Assembly: GCA_002502295.1 (NCBI GenBank)
Contig: DANX01000046.1
Coordinates: 1-15,317, forward strand
Source of the DNA: Euryarchaeota archaeon UBA561
GTDB lineage: Archaea > Thermoplasmatota > Poseidoniia > Poseidoniales > Poseidoniaceae
Length of the DNA: 15,317 nt
Direction: 5' to 3'
How positions within the stretch are numbered: the first letter of the stretch is position 1; each line of letters opens with the position of its first letter. This document shows, in pieces, positions 7,649-14,190 of this stretch. Position numbers and translations under genes: made by a program. Below the pieces are notes generated by a model. It did no database searches. It was given only the letters and a program-made list of their open reading frames with translations, and had not been told where the DNA came from.

Positions 7649-10248
7649 GCGACCACCCCCCAAATCAATCCGAAAAGGACCAACGTGCCCAACGCTGCCA
7701 TCAAGATGTAGTCGCGAGCGGAGCCCGTCGTTAACGAACGGACCTTGGTCGAGAGTTGTTGAGACGTTCGCTCAATCGTTTTGACCGTCCCGTCGATGAC
7801 TTTGGAGTCGGCGACAGCGGCTTTGAAGGAGAAGGCTGCGACGATTTTGAGCATGGCCATGTCGTAGTAGTGGTCGATGTACAATCGGTTCTCGAGGGCC
7901 GTGGCAAACCCAGACTGTGCGAAGGATGTGTTGTCCCAGTGGTACCGTCCCTTTACCATCTGGTTCAGCGCAATGACCGGTCCAAACCAAGGCATGGTCT
8001 CTTCGCCCTCGTCCAATTTCCCACCGTAAAGGGAGAGGGCCAGTCCTGGTCCCACGATGGCGCCAAGGAGAATGGCGAGATAGGTCAAGACAAAGAAGAA
8101 CAGATCGGGGTTGGCGAAGGCGTGATCCATTTCATAGACAAAGCCCTCGAAGAGGCTCTTCTTTCCATCAAAGAACGGTTTGTAGTATTCATCTGGAGCC
8201 CAGTGAGTAAAGCCCATGCTAGCGAGCACAATGGCGCCCAAACTCATGAAGGTCAGGATGAACAGCGGTGTCTTGATCCAGGTGTTGGTGGGATGAACAT
8301 GCGCTGCAACGTCGGTTTTGGGCGACCCAGCGAAGGTCTTCAACCACATGCGAGACATGTAGAAGCCGGTCATGGCGGCGCCGAGGAGCACGCACATGGC
8401 AGGATAGAAGAATCGTGGATCATCCAGGGCGACCCGCCAGGTGTTGGCGATGATGCCTTCTTTCGACCAGAAACCACCGATAAGTGGGAAACCCATGATG
8501 GACAATGAACCAACCAACATGGCGGTGGCGGTCAGCGGCATCTTTGAGGCCAAACCACCCATGTTTTCCATGGACTGAGCGTCGAACTCGTCGTGGTGGT
8601 CGTGGTGGTCATCGTCGTCTGCGAGCGAAGCGAGATGAATGCGCCCAAGGGTCAATTCCAACTCAGGAACGTCGATGCGCCCGTTACCGTCCATGTCCAG
8701 TGCCGCCATCAAACGCTGCATTTCCCACGGTGGGAGATCTGCAATGTCAGCCTCCTTGAGCGCTTTCTGGAACTCATACGTGTCAACATCGCCCGATTGG
8801 TCCAAGTCGATTGAATTGAAGAATCCGAAAACGGATTGTCCAGTATCGGCGAGATAGTTTGCCAGCACGAGCAACTCTTCTGGGTCCTCATCGTGATGGT
8901 CGTCATGCGGATGAAGGTGATGGTGTGCATGGTGCACTTCGTGAATTACAGCACCGCTCGCCATAAAGAGCATGCCCTTTGCCATGGCGTGGTTGAACAA
9001 GTGGAACAAAGCTGCACCAAAAGCGACGACAACGATGCCGTGGTTCACGTAGTAATCTGGATTCTTGGTCCCGTCGGCGAGGTATTCGTGCCAGTGCAGC
9101 GTGTTGGCCAAGTAAAGTGCTGCTCCCAGTCCGGTGAAAATGTAAGCCAGTTGCGACATGGTCGAGTAGGCCAGGACCTTCTTCAGGTCGTGCTGGACGA
9201 ACGCAATGGCGGCTGCCATCACAGCGGTGGTTCCACCGACGGCGGCGATGATGAAAGCCAAATCTGCGAGTTCACCGTGAAGCGCTTCCGCTCCAAAGAA
9301 CGGGAACATGCGAGCGACGAGATAGAGACCGGCGTTCACCATGGTGGCGGCGTGAATCAGGGCAGAGACGGGTGTTGGTCCTTCCATGGCGTCGGGAAGC
9401 CAAACGTGGAGCGGGAATTGTGCAGACTTGCCGACGGCCCCGATGAACATCAAGCCAAGCGCCCATCCGAGTGTACCCGCACTTGAGGCTGCTACTTTCT
9501 CGATGTTGCCTTCATAGAACACAACGGAGTAGTCCAAGGCGCCCTGTCCTGCGCCAGCGTACGGGTGGAAAAGGGTCCAGAGCATCGCCAATCCAACCAT
9601 GAGGAAGACGTCGCCCACACGGGTGGTCAAGAACGCCTTCTTGGCAGCGTAAGCAGCGCTGGGGCGTTCGTAGTAGAACCCGATGAGCAGGTAGGAACAC
9701 AGGCCCATCAATTCCCAGAAGATAAAGAGCCAAAGGAAAGAATCAGCCAGCACCATGCCGAGCATACCGGAACAGAACAACACGAATTCAGCGTAGAAGC
9801 GGTGGTTGCGGTTATCGTTGATCGGGTCAGTGTTCATGTAACCGATGGCAAAGGTGTTGATGAGCAAACAAAGGAACGAGGCGACGAACAGCAGCATCAC
9901 GGTGACGTGGTCGACATAAATTCCGAATCCAAGCGAGATTTCCGTCACCGTCGTCTGTCCAGAAATCCACAAACCGGAGGTAAACCATGTCCAACCGGTG
10001 GTGTCTCCATGTCCGTTTCCACCAACAAAGTCTGTGATTAACCAGAGCGATATCAAGAGGCTTGCACCCATGACCGGGAGGGCGATGAGGCCACCTTCCT
10101 TGAGGCCGTCTTTCCACATTTTGTTGCCGTTGAACAATTTTCCAAGAAGGAGAATCACCGGGAACGCCAGCATCGGTAAAAGAAGGATGTATGGCGCATA
10201 TTCCAGCGCCGTGCTTTGAACGGCTTCTGTGCTTCCTGAACCTGCCAT
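7645..10248 (-). CDS. nuoL: NADH-quinone oxidoreductase-like subunit L with inserted EF-hand pair
   Basis: 867 residues against the usual ~610-650. ATG 10248 is preceded by GAGGCGAT. Standard NuoL core: FWELMGLCSYLLIGFYYERP with Glu179; GAVGKSAQFPLHVWLPDAMEGPT with Lys274; SALIHAATMV with His299; HDLKKVLAYSTMSQLAY; NHAMAKGMLFMASG with Lys424. The C-terminus has the long lateral helix (about 785-845) and a final membrane anchor, so it is a full distal pump subunit, not an Mrp antiporter. The odd part is residues ~437-560. A His/Asp cluster (439-455) is followed by two canonical EF-hand loops, Asp481-Glu492 and Asp518-Glu529, each with D-x-D-x-S/N-G-x-x-D-x-x-E, and a second Asp/His cluster (544-556). 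After it the standard sequence resumes at MGGLASKMP. The flanking sequence stays in frame and conserved, which argues for a true in-frame insertion and not an assembly artefact. Confidence 0.95.
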   Translation of the reverse strand: MAGSGSTEAVQSTALEYAPYILLLPMLAFPVILLLGKLFNGNKMWKDGLKEGGLIALPVMGASLLISLWLITDFVGGNGHGDTTGWTWFTSGLWISGQTTVTEISLGFGIYVDHVTVMLLFVASFLCLLINTFAIGYMNTDPINDNRNHRFYAEFVLFCSGMLGMVLADSFLWLFIFWELMGLCSYLLIGFYYERPSAAYAAKKAFLTTRVGDVFLMVGLAMLWTLFHPYAGAGQGALDYSVVFYEGNIEKVAASSAGTLGWALGLMFIGAVGKSAQFPLHVWLPDAMEGPTPVSALIHAATMVNAGLYLVARMFPFFGAEALHGELADLAFIIAAVGGTTAVMAAAIAFVQHDLKKVLAYSTMSQLAYIFTGLGAALYLANTLHWHEYLADGTKNPDYYVNHGIVVVAFGAALFHLFNHAMAKGMLFMASGAVIHEVHHAHHHLHPHDDHHDEDPEELLVLANYLADTGQSVFGFFNSIDLDQSGDVDTYEFQKALKEADIADLPPWEMQRLMAALDMDGNGRIDVPELELTLGRIHLASLADDDDHHDHHDEFDAQSMENMGGLASKMPLTATAMLVGSLSIMGFPLIGGFWSKEGIIANTWRVALDDPRFFYPAMCVLLGAAMTGFYMSRMWLKTFAGSPKTDVAAHVHPTNTWIKTPLFILTFMSLGAIVLASMGFTHWAPDEYYKPFFDGKKSLFEGFVYEMDHAFANPDLFFFVLTYLAILLGAIVGPGLALSLYGGKLDEGEETMPWFGPVIALNQMVKGRYHWDNTSFAQSGFATALENRLYIDHYYDMAMLKIVAAFSFKAAVADSKVIDGTVKTIERTSQQLSTKVRSLTTGSARDYILMAALGTLVLFGLIWGVVA
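8569..8940 (-). other. EF-hand and His/Asp-rich insertion within NuoL
   Basis: Codons for NuoL residues 437-560. Two calcium-loop matches (8808-8773 and 8697-8662) are separated by a 25-residue helix-linker-helix stretch. Ligand positions 1, 3, 5, 7 (backbone), 9 and 12 and the Gly at position 6 are all as in canonical EF-hands. His-rich clusters on both sides (eight His in 439-452, four in 548-552) could bind transition metals. By homology the insert replaces the loop between GAVIH and the MGGL element, on the cytoplasmic or external side depending on topology, which I cannot settle by eye. Confidence 0.9.
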
Positions 10249-10261
10249 CGTATCGCCTCAG
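10246..10261 (-). promoter_or_regulatory. stop/Shine-Dalgarno/start junction motif, nuoK-nuoL
   Basis: CTGAGGCGATACGATG: the nuoK TGA overlaps the Shine-Dalgarno GAGGCGAT, then three bases, then the nuoL ATG. The stop and start are in the same frame with three codons between. Near-identical copies occur at the nuoH-nuoI and nuoD-nuoH junctions. Confidence 0.8.
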
Positions 10262-10560
10262 TTCTTCAGGACGTTCACGTCGTCCAGTGTAATCGATTCA
10301 TGTTGGCCGTACATGGCAAGGAAGATGGCCAAACCGATGGCGACTTCACTTGCCGCAATGGCGATGGCGAAGATGGTGTACACCCAGCCGGTGGTGTCGC
10401 CGTGGTGAACGGCAGCAGCTGCGAATTGCATGTTCGCGGCGTTGAGCATCAACTCAATGCACATGAGGACAATGATGGCGTTTTTTCGGGTAAATGCACC
10501 CGCTAGACCAATGACAAACAAGAGCGCTGACAAGCCAGAAACCCATGCTGGATCGATCAT
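10258..10560 (-). CDS. nuoK: NADH-quinone oxidoreductase-like subunit K
   Basis: 100 residues, the normal family length, with three membrane helices. The two conserved buried glutamates are present at the same numbers as in Escherichia coli: Glu36 in CIELMLNAANMQF and Glu72 in AASEVAIGLAIF. They form part of the fourth proton path next to NuoJ and NuoN. The ATG overlaps the preceding stop as ATGA (10560-10557), with a textbook GGAGGTGA six bases upstream inside the end of the preceding gene. The loop between helices 2 and 3 contains HGDTTGW, a heptapeptide also found in NuoL. Confidence 0.95.
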   Translation of the reverse strand: MIDPAWVSGLSALLFVIGLAGAFTRKNAIIVLMCIELMLNAANMQFAAAAVHHGDTTGWVYTIFAIAIAASEVAIGLAIFLAMYGQHESITLDDVNVLKN

Positions 10561-11327
10561 TCTTCTTCACCTCCAAGGAACGTCCGGGCTTGATTCGCCC
10601 ATTCGTCTCGCTTGATTCGTCCTGGAAAGAACTCAATGGCCACGTTGACTTCTTCTTCGATCTCTGAAGTCATGTTCGCCAGTTGGCCAAAGGTGTAGAT
10701 CCCAAGGGCATTCAACTTCTCAGCAATAAACGGGCCAACGCCCTTTATTCTCTGCAAATCGTCAGCGTCAGAAGCACTGGCAAAACCAAGCGTGTTGAAA
10801 TCGATGGTCTTTGCTTTCTCAGCCACACGAATGAGTTCTTCTTCCTTCTTTCGTGCCTTTTCGTCCAAGCTTTCCAGACGAGCTCGGCGTTCCTCGAGTT
10901 CTTTGTCCATGCGAGCCTGACGTTCGGCATCTTCAGTCTCTCGATCATCGTCCGCCTCTTCAGATTCTTCTGCCACCTCTGGCTCTTCTTCATCCTCGGA
11001 CTCGGTAACCACTTCTTTTTCATCGGCATCGTCGTCATCCTCTTCCGCCTCGACGGCCTCTGGCTCATCGGTTCCAAACTCCCAGAGTAGATTTTCCATC
11101 CGTTCGTCCCGAACAAGGTAAGCAGCCCCCATCATGGCCATCGCCATCAACAGGCCGAGAACGAGAAGGGCAAAGCCCCACTCAGAGAGTAACGAGTCAG
11201 CAAGACCAGCCGTGGTTGGTGCCGTTGAAGCCGGATTGGCCCATACAGTGTCGTCGTTCACAACGGCGACAAGAATGAAGCCAAGCGCCAACAAGCCAAG
11301 ACGCGCAAACAACGACAGGAACTTCAT
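10557..11327 (-). CDS. nuoJ2: NuoJ C-terminal half fused to acidic, coiled-coil and helix-hairpin-helix tail
   Basis: 256 residues; the ATG overlaps the nuoJ1 stop as ATGA, with GAGGAGG upstream. Seen: membrane helix 1 (about 5-24), an external loop with Thr/Ala/Pro (25-48), and helix 2 (49-71, WGFALLVLGLLMAMAMMGA), matching the last two helices of NuoJ. Then a strongly acidic segment (87-137), a charged coiled coil (138-172, ERQARMDKELEERRARLE) and a helix-hairpin-helix domain (about 188-252) with LQRIKGVGPFIAEKLNALGI and PGRIKRDEWANQA. That domain resembles the H3TH module (COG3743-like) found at the C-terminus of some bacterial NuoE proteins. Known: NuoJ is split into two genes in Methanosarcina fpo and haloarchaeal nuo operons, so this is not a frameshift. 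Inference: the soluble tail is a cytoplasmic docking or assembly arm. A DNA-binding role is possible but unlikely for a membrane complex subunit. Confidence 0.85.
   Translation of the reverse strand: MKFLSLFARLGLLALGFILVAVVNDDTVWANPASTAPTTAGLADSLLSEWGFALLVLGLLMAMAMMGAAYLVRDERMENLLWEFGTDEPEAVEAEEDDDDADEKEVVTESEDEEEPEVAEESEEADDDRETEDAERQARMDKELEERRARLESLDEKARKKEEELIRVAEKAKTIDFNTLGFASASDADDLQRIKGVGPFIAEKLNALGIYTFGQLANMTSEIEEEVNVAIEFFPGRIKRDEWANQARTFLGGEEE
10567..10574 (-). promoter_or_regulatory. Shine-Dalgarno of nuoK
   Basis: GGAGGTGA, the strongest match in the window to the 16S rRNA 3' end, is six bases before the nuoK ATG and inside the last codons of nuoJ2 (LGGEEE). It indicates coupled translation. 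Confidence 0.8.
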
Positions 11328-11599
11328 TCGAAGTCCTCCTCAAGGATTTGGCGGCGTGTCAGCATGATGCCGAAAAGGACGACCAGGCCAACACTGGCAA
11401 GATAGACAAGGATCTGGATGGCCGCAAGGAATTCCGCCCCGAGCAGAATGAAGATGCCCGATACGGCCATGAAACAGAAGATGAGTGAGAGCATCGAATG
11501 TGCAACTCGCTGAGCAAAGATAAGGCCGAGCGCTCCACCAAGGGTGATGGCTGCAAACAGGAAGAAAACTCCTGTCTCAGCAGCGCTGGCCACGTCCAT
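11324..11599 (-). CDS. nuoJ1: NuoJ N-terminal half
   Basis: 91 residues from ATG 11599, two bases after the nuoI stop. The longer open frame upstream is only antisense-free read-through overlapping nuoI and has nonsense composition. Three hydrophobic segments (about 9-28, 33-53 and 60-80) match NuoJ helices 1-3. Helix 3 holds the family's AEFLAAIQILVYLASVGLVV pattern, the region that switches between pi-bulge and alpha forms during complex I turnover. The charged end (TRRQILEEDFE) then meets nuoJ2 through an ATGA overlap. Its Shine-Dalgarno (AGGGGGA about 9 bases upstream) is moderate. The partner halves J1 and J2 must assemble into one NuoJ. Confidence 0.9.
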   Translation of the reverse strand: MDVASAAETGVFFLFAAITLGGALGLIFAQRVAHSMLSLIFCFMAVSGIFILLGAEFLAAIQILVYLASVGLVVLFGIMLTRRQILEEDFE

Positions 11600-11600
11600 C

Positions 11601-12650
11601 TCACGCGTCCCCCTTAGCGGCTTTTGCTGGGGTTTTAGCCGCTTCAGCCGCTTTCGTGGTGCTGTCATTCTTCTCCGCATCTGCGGCAGCCTTGGCTGCT
11701 TTTGCGGCCTTCTTTGCACGCTTGTCCCGTTCCTTCGAGGCGCGCTTGGCCAATTCAGCGTCCACCGCTTCCTGGTGGACCCCCGGAAGCACGCGAGTGC
11801 GCGACGCATCAAACCAGAGGTCTTGTCGGGTGAACCCAGACATACCGTCGTATTCATTGGTCATGAAGAAGGAGGTGAACCCGCACGATTCCATGCACAA
11901 ACCACAGAACATGCAGCGTCCTAGGTCGATGCGGCCCGAGACGATCTGATCGTCAGCGGGATAGAGGTCAGCAATGGCCACCAAGTCTTCATCCCCGGAA
12001 TCGTTCCAGCGAACCGTGGCGTTGTCCCCTGAAAGGTCAAGCACTTCTGCGAACCGCCATTCCTCAGGAGCCTCGGTGTGAGCCGTGACGTGATTGAAGG
12101 AATTCAAATCGGCCATCACTTCTGGCACTTCCACAGCGGCAAACTTGCCAACCTCAATCTCGGCCCCAAAGCCGGCGTGTTCACCCTCGGCGTTATCCAA
12201 AACGTCAACACGGAGTTCGGTCGTCATGTGCAAGCAGTCGTTTGGACAGATGTTGACACACATTTTGCACGCTGTGCAGGTCTCCCAGATCACACCGATG
12301 CGCCCATTGTAATTGCCCGGTACAAAGAGCCATGGTTCCATGTCCTCGAGGCGCTCGTATGGGTACTGCACGGTTTGAGGCTTCCAAAGCGTGGGTTTGA
12401 GATCGGAGGTGACCCTGTCAGGGGCAAATTCTTGTCGCGAAATATCGTTCATGACGGCCGAAGATGCGGCGCGTATGCGGCTGCCATCGTCAAGGAATTC
12501 GGGGTGCGATGTGTTGTGGTAGGCGCCCAGCTTTTTCCCGAACCGCTTTCCGATGAACGGAAACGTCCGCAGCGCTGTGATCAATGTAATTTTGAACGGG
12601 TACCAGAAGAGATTTCGAAAGTTGGGCTGTGCGTGTGGATGCATTGGCAT
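11601..12650 (-). CDS. nuoI: NuoI, 2x[4Fe-4S] subunit, with inserted domain and Lys/Ala-rich tail
   Basis: 349 residues, roughly twice typical NuoI (~160-180). ATG 12650 lies in a GAGGTGATACCATG junction. An N-terminal amphipathic stretch (about 10-40) fits the membrane-surface helix of NuoI. PWLFVPGNYNGRIGVIWE leads into the first cluster motif, Cys125-x2-Cys128-x2-Cys131-x3-Cys135-Pro. The second is Cys246-x2-Cys249-x2-Cys252-x3-Cys256 with Gly, not Pro, after the last Cys. These ligate clusters N6a/N6b, which pass electrons toward NuoB and quinone. Usually about 27 residues separate the motifs; here it is 110. The extra region contains a Tudor/SH3-like stretch at ~197-232 (EEWRFAEVLDLSGDNATVRW). 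After the fold (~residue 295) a tail of about 50 residues is almost only Ala, Lys, Glu and Asp, like histone H1-type tails. Confidence 0.93.
   Translation of the reverse strand: MPMHPHAQPNFRNLFWYPFKITLITALRTFPFIGKRFGKKLGAYHNTSHPEFLDDGSRIRAASSAVMNDISRQEFAPDRVTSDLKPTLWKPQTVQYPYERLEDMEPWLFVPGNYNGRIGVIWETCTACKMCVNICPNDCLHMTTELRVDVLDNAEGEHAGFGAEIEVGKFAAVEVPEVMADLNSFNHVTAHTEAPEEWRFAEVLDLSGDNATVRWNDSGDEDLVAIADLYPADDQIVSGRIDLGRCMFCGLCMESCGFTSFFMTNEYDGMSGFTRQDLWFDASRTRVLPGVHQEAVDAELAKRASKERDKRAKKAAKAAKAAADAEKNDSTTKAAEAAKTPAKAAKGDA
11925..12224 (-). other. inserted segment between the two 4Fe-4S motifs of NuoI
   Basis: Codons for NuoI residues 143-242. An acidic, beta-rich stretch. Residues 192-235 show alternating hydrophobics with two Trp, an EWRFAEVL strand, an ATVRWNDSG strand and a closing LVAIADLYP, the pattern of Tudor/agenet/SH3-type barrels. 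The domain call is by eye only. Confidence 0.55.
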
Positions 12651-12663
12651 GGTATCACCTCAC
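12648..12663 (-). promoter_or_regulatory. stop/Shine-Dalgarno/start junction motif, nuoH-nuoI
   Basis: GTGAGGTGATACCATG: the nuoH TGA overlaps the Shine-Dalgarno GAGGTGAT, three bases before the nuoI ATG. It differs from the nuoD-nuoH copy at only two positions. Confidence 0.8.
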
Positions 12664-14177
12664 TCCTGCCCCGGGGAAACCGTCCCCGCGGGCTTGTCCG
12701 TATGGACGTGGAACATGCGTTCTTGGTTGACCGATTTGTCTTCATCGTTGAGGTAGATGAAGAACACAGCCAGCCAGAAGAAGGTCGTCATGATGGGCAC
12801 GAAAAAGGGGATGCCAAAGGCGTCCCACGCCGCGCCGCCCGCCGGGTCGTTCTGTGCAGACATACCGGCAGGACTGAAGAAATAGAGGCGGTAGACGAGC
12901 GCCAGCACAACCTGAAGCACCGCCAGTGGCAACAACATGCGCCAACCAAATTCGAGAATTTGGTCGGTTCGGATGCGAGCCAGAGCAAACCGTGCCCAAA
13001 CGAAGACGATGAGGAAGACCAGCCAGGCCTTCACAAGGGTCACAATGGCACCGGGAACCAAGGGGACGGCTTCACCGACCACGGGCAGCGAAGCAATGGT
13101 CCCTTGGAAGGGGAGATGCCAGCCGCCGAGGAAGAAGTGCGTGAAGAGGAAACATGCAGCGTAGGTGCGGATGTATTCGGCCATGAAAAGCATACCAAAA
13201 CGCATACCGCCATACTCCGTCCACCAGCCTTCAACCAGTTCCGCTTCTGCTTCCGGCATGTCGAAGGGCACGCGCTCAACTTCGGCGATCATGGTGATGA
13301 GGAAGAGTGCCCCGCCAAGCGGCATCAGGAAGATGTTCCATGCACCTGCAGAATGCTGGAAATGAATGCTCTCAATGATGTTGAATGTCCCCGAAAGGAT
13401 GGCCACCGAAAGCAAGGTCAGCAGAAGTGGAATCTCATAGGCCGTCAACTGAGCAGCCGAGCGGATACCACCGATGAGGGTGTACTTGTTGTTGGACGAC
13501 CAACCAGCGAAAAAGACGCCAATGGGGGCGATACCAAAGATGGCGATGGCGTAGAGGATGGACAGGTCAGGGTTGGTCGCATAGATGCCGCTGGAAAGTG
13601 GAATCATGCCCAAAATCAGCAAGGTCGAAGAGACGATGAGGAAGGGTGAGACCTCGAAGATGAGGCGATCGGCTCGCTGTGGGACCATGTGTTCCTTCAC
13701 TAGGAACTTCATGCCGTCAGCCACGTTCTGGAAAAACCCAGGAAGGATGGTTTTCCCCATCCATGAACGGTTGTTGACGCGGTCAACGGTCGCGAAGTTC
13801 TCGTCTCGGTTGCCGAAATTTTTGTTCAGCCATTTGTTGACGATGCCGATCGGTTTGCCGAGTCCGAATGGAAGCATGTTCCACCATTCACCCGCTGTGA
13901 CACCGTTTTCACCCACCCAAAGCGAACGCAGTGCTGTTGTGGCTCCGTATCGGTCTTGCATACGGGCGACCGCTTTTCGCTCAATCCACAAGATGGCGAA
14001 TTGGGAGAAGAAGAGCATCAAGAACACGATGTTGACAACGGCAAACGTTGCGAGAGCGAACGAAAGGCTACCGGCACTTTCCTCGAGAGGGGTGCCTTCG
14101 AGGAGGCCAATCACGCCCGAGCGCAACAGTCCTTCCTTGTCGAGGAAGAAGCCCACGAGGTCGTACTTGTCATCCAT
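12660..14177 (-). CDS. nuoH: NADH-quinone oxidoreductase-like subunit H with extended amphipathic-loop region
   Basis: 505 residues against ~320-350 for bacterial NuoH. ATG 14177 follows a GAGGCGATACC junction. Family landmarks: LWIERKAVARMQDRYGA (64-79), NVADGMKFLVKEHMVPQRADRLIF (151-174), the NNKYTLIGGIRSAAQLTAYEIPL segment (229-251), and the acidic quinone-channel loop AEVERVPFDMPEAEAELVEG (298-317). It anchors the membrane arm to the NuoB/D module and forms most of the quinone entry. Differences: about 65 additional residues (80-146, including LGKPIGIVNKWLNKNFGNRD) between MQDRYG and the ADG..LLKE motif, which are normally almost adjacent; a longer N-terminus (1-38, polar); and an extra C-terminal membrane segment (about 453-476) followed by a polar tail with HVHTDKP. 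Confidence 0.95.
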   Translation of the reverse strand: MDDKYDLVGFFLDKEGLLRSGVIGLLEGTPLEESAGSLSFALATFAVVNIVFLMLFFSQFAILWIERKAVARMQDRYGATTALRSLWVGENGVTAGEWWNMLPFGLGKPIGIVNKWLNKNFGNRDENFATVDRVNNRSWMGKTILPGFFQNVADGMKFLVKEHMVPQRADRLIFEVSPFLIVSSTLLILGMIPLSSGIYATNPDLSILYAIAIFGIAPIGVFFAGWSSNNKYTLIGGIRSAAQLTAYEIPLLLTLLSVAILSGTFNIIESIHFQHSAGAWNIFLMPLGGALFLITMIAEVERVPFDMPEAEAELVEGWWTEYGGMRFGMLFMAEYIRTYAACFLFTHFFLGGWHLPFQGTIASLPVVGEAVPLVPGAIVTLVKAWLVFLIVFVWARFALARIRTDQILEFGWRMLLPLAVLQVVLALVYRLYFFSPAGMSAQNDPAGGAAWDAFGIPFFVPIMTTFFWLAVFFIYLNDEDKSVNQERMFHVHTDKPAGTVSPGQE

Positions 14178-14190
14178 GGTATCGCCTCAG
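14175..14190 (-). promoter_or_regulatory. stop/Shine-Dalgarno/start junction motif, nuoD-nuoH
   Basis: CTGAGGCGATACCATG: the nuoD TGA overlaps the Shine-Dalgarno GAGGCGAT, three bases before the nuoH ATG; stop and start are in frame. Confidence 0.8.

Noticed and set aside
5200..9486. Long plus-strand frames opposite nuoN and nuoL (5200-5886, 7756-8508, 8836-9486)
   Set aside because: Same reasoning: low-complexity, hydrophilic shadow translations opposite well-supported nuo genes, with no ribosome binding site or recognisable domain.
10557..11599. Possible frameshifted or broken nuoJ
   Set aside because: The two halves overlap by a clean ATGA with a Shine-Dalgarno. Split NuoJ is normal in archaeal fpo/nuo operons, so this is two genes and not a pseudogene.
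12078..13649. A 523-codon open frame on the plus strand opposite nuoI and nuoH
   Set aside because: It is antisense to two clearly conserved genes. Its translation is rich in His, Gly, Glu, Asp and Gln, as expected from the complement of membrane-protein codons, and shows no family motif. The length is notable but comes from codon bias.
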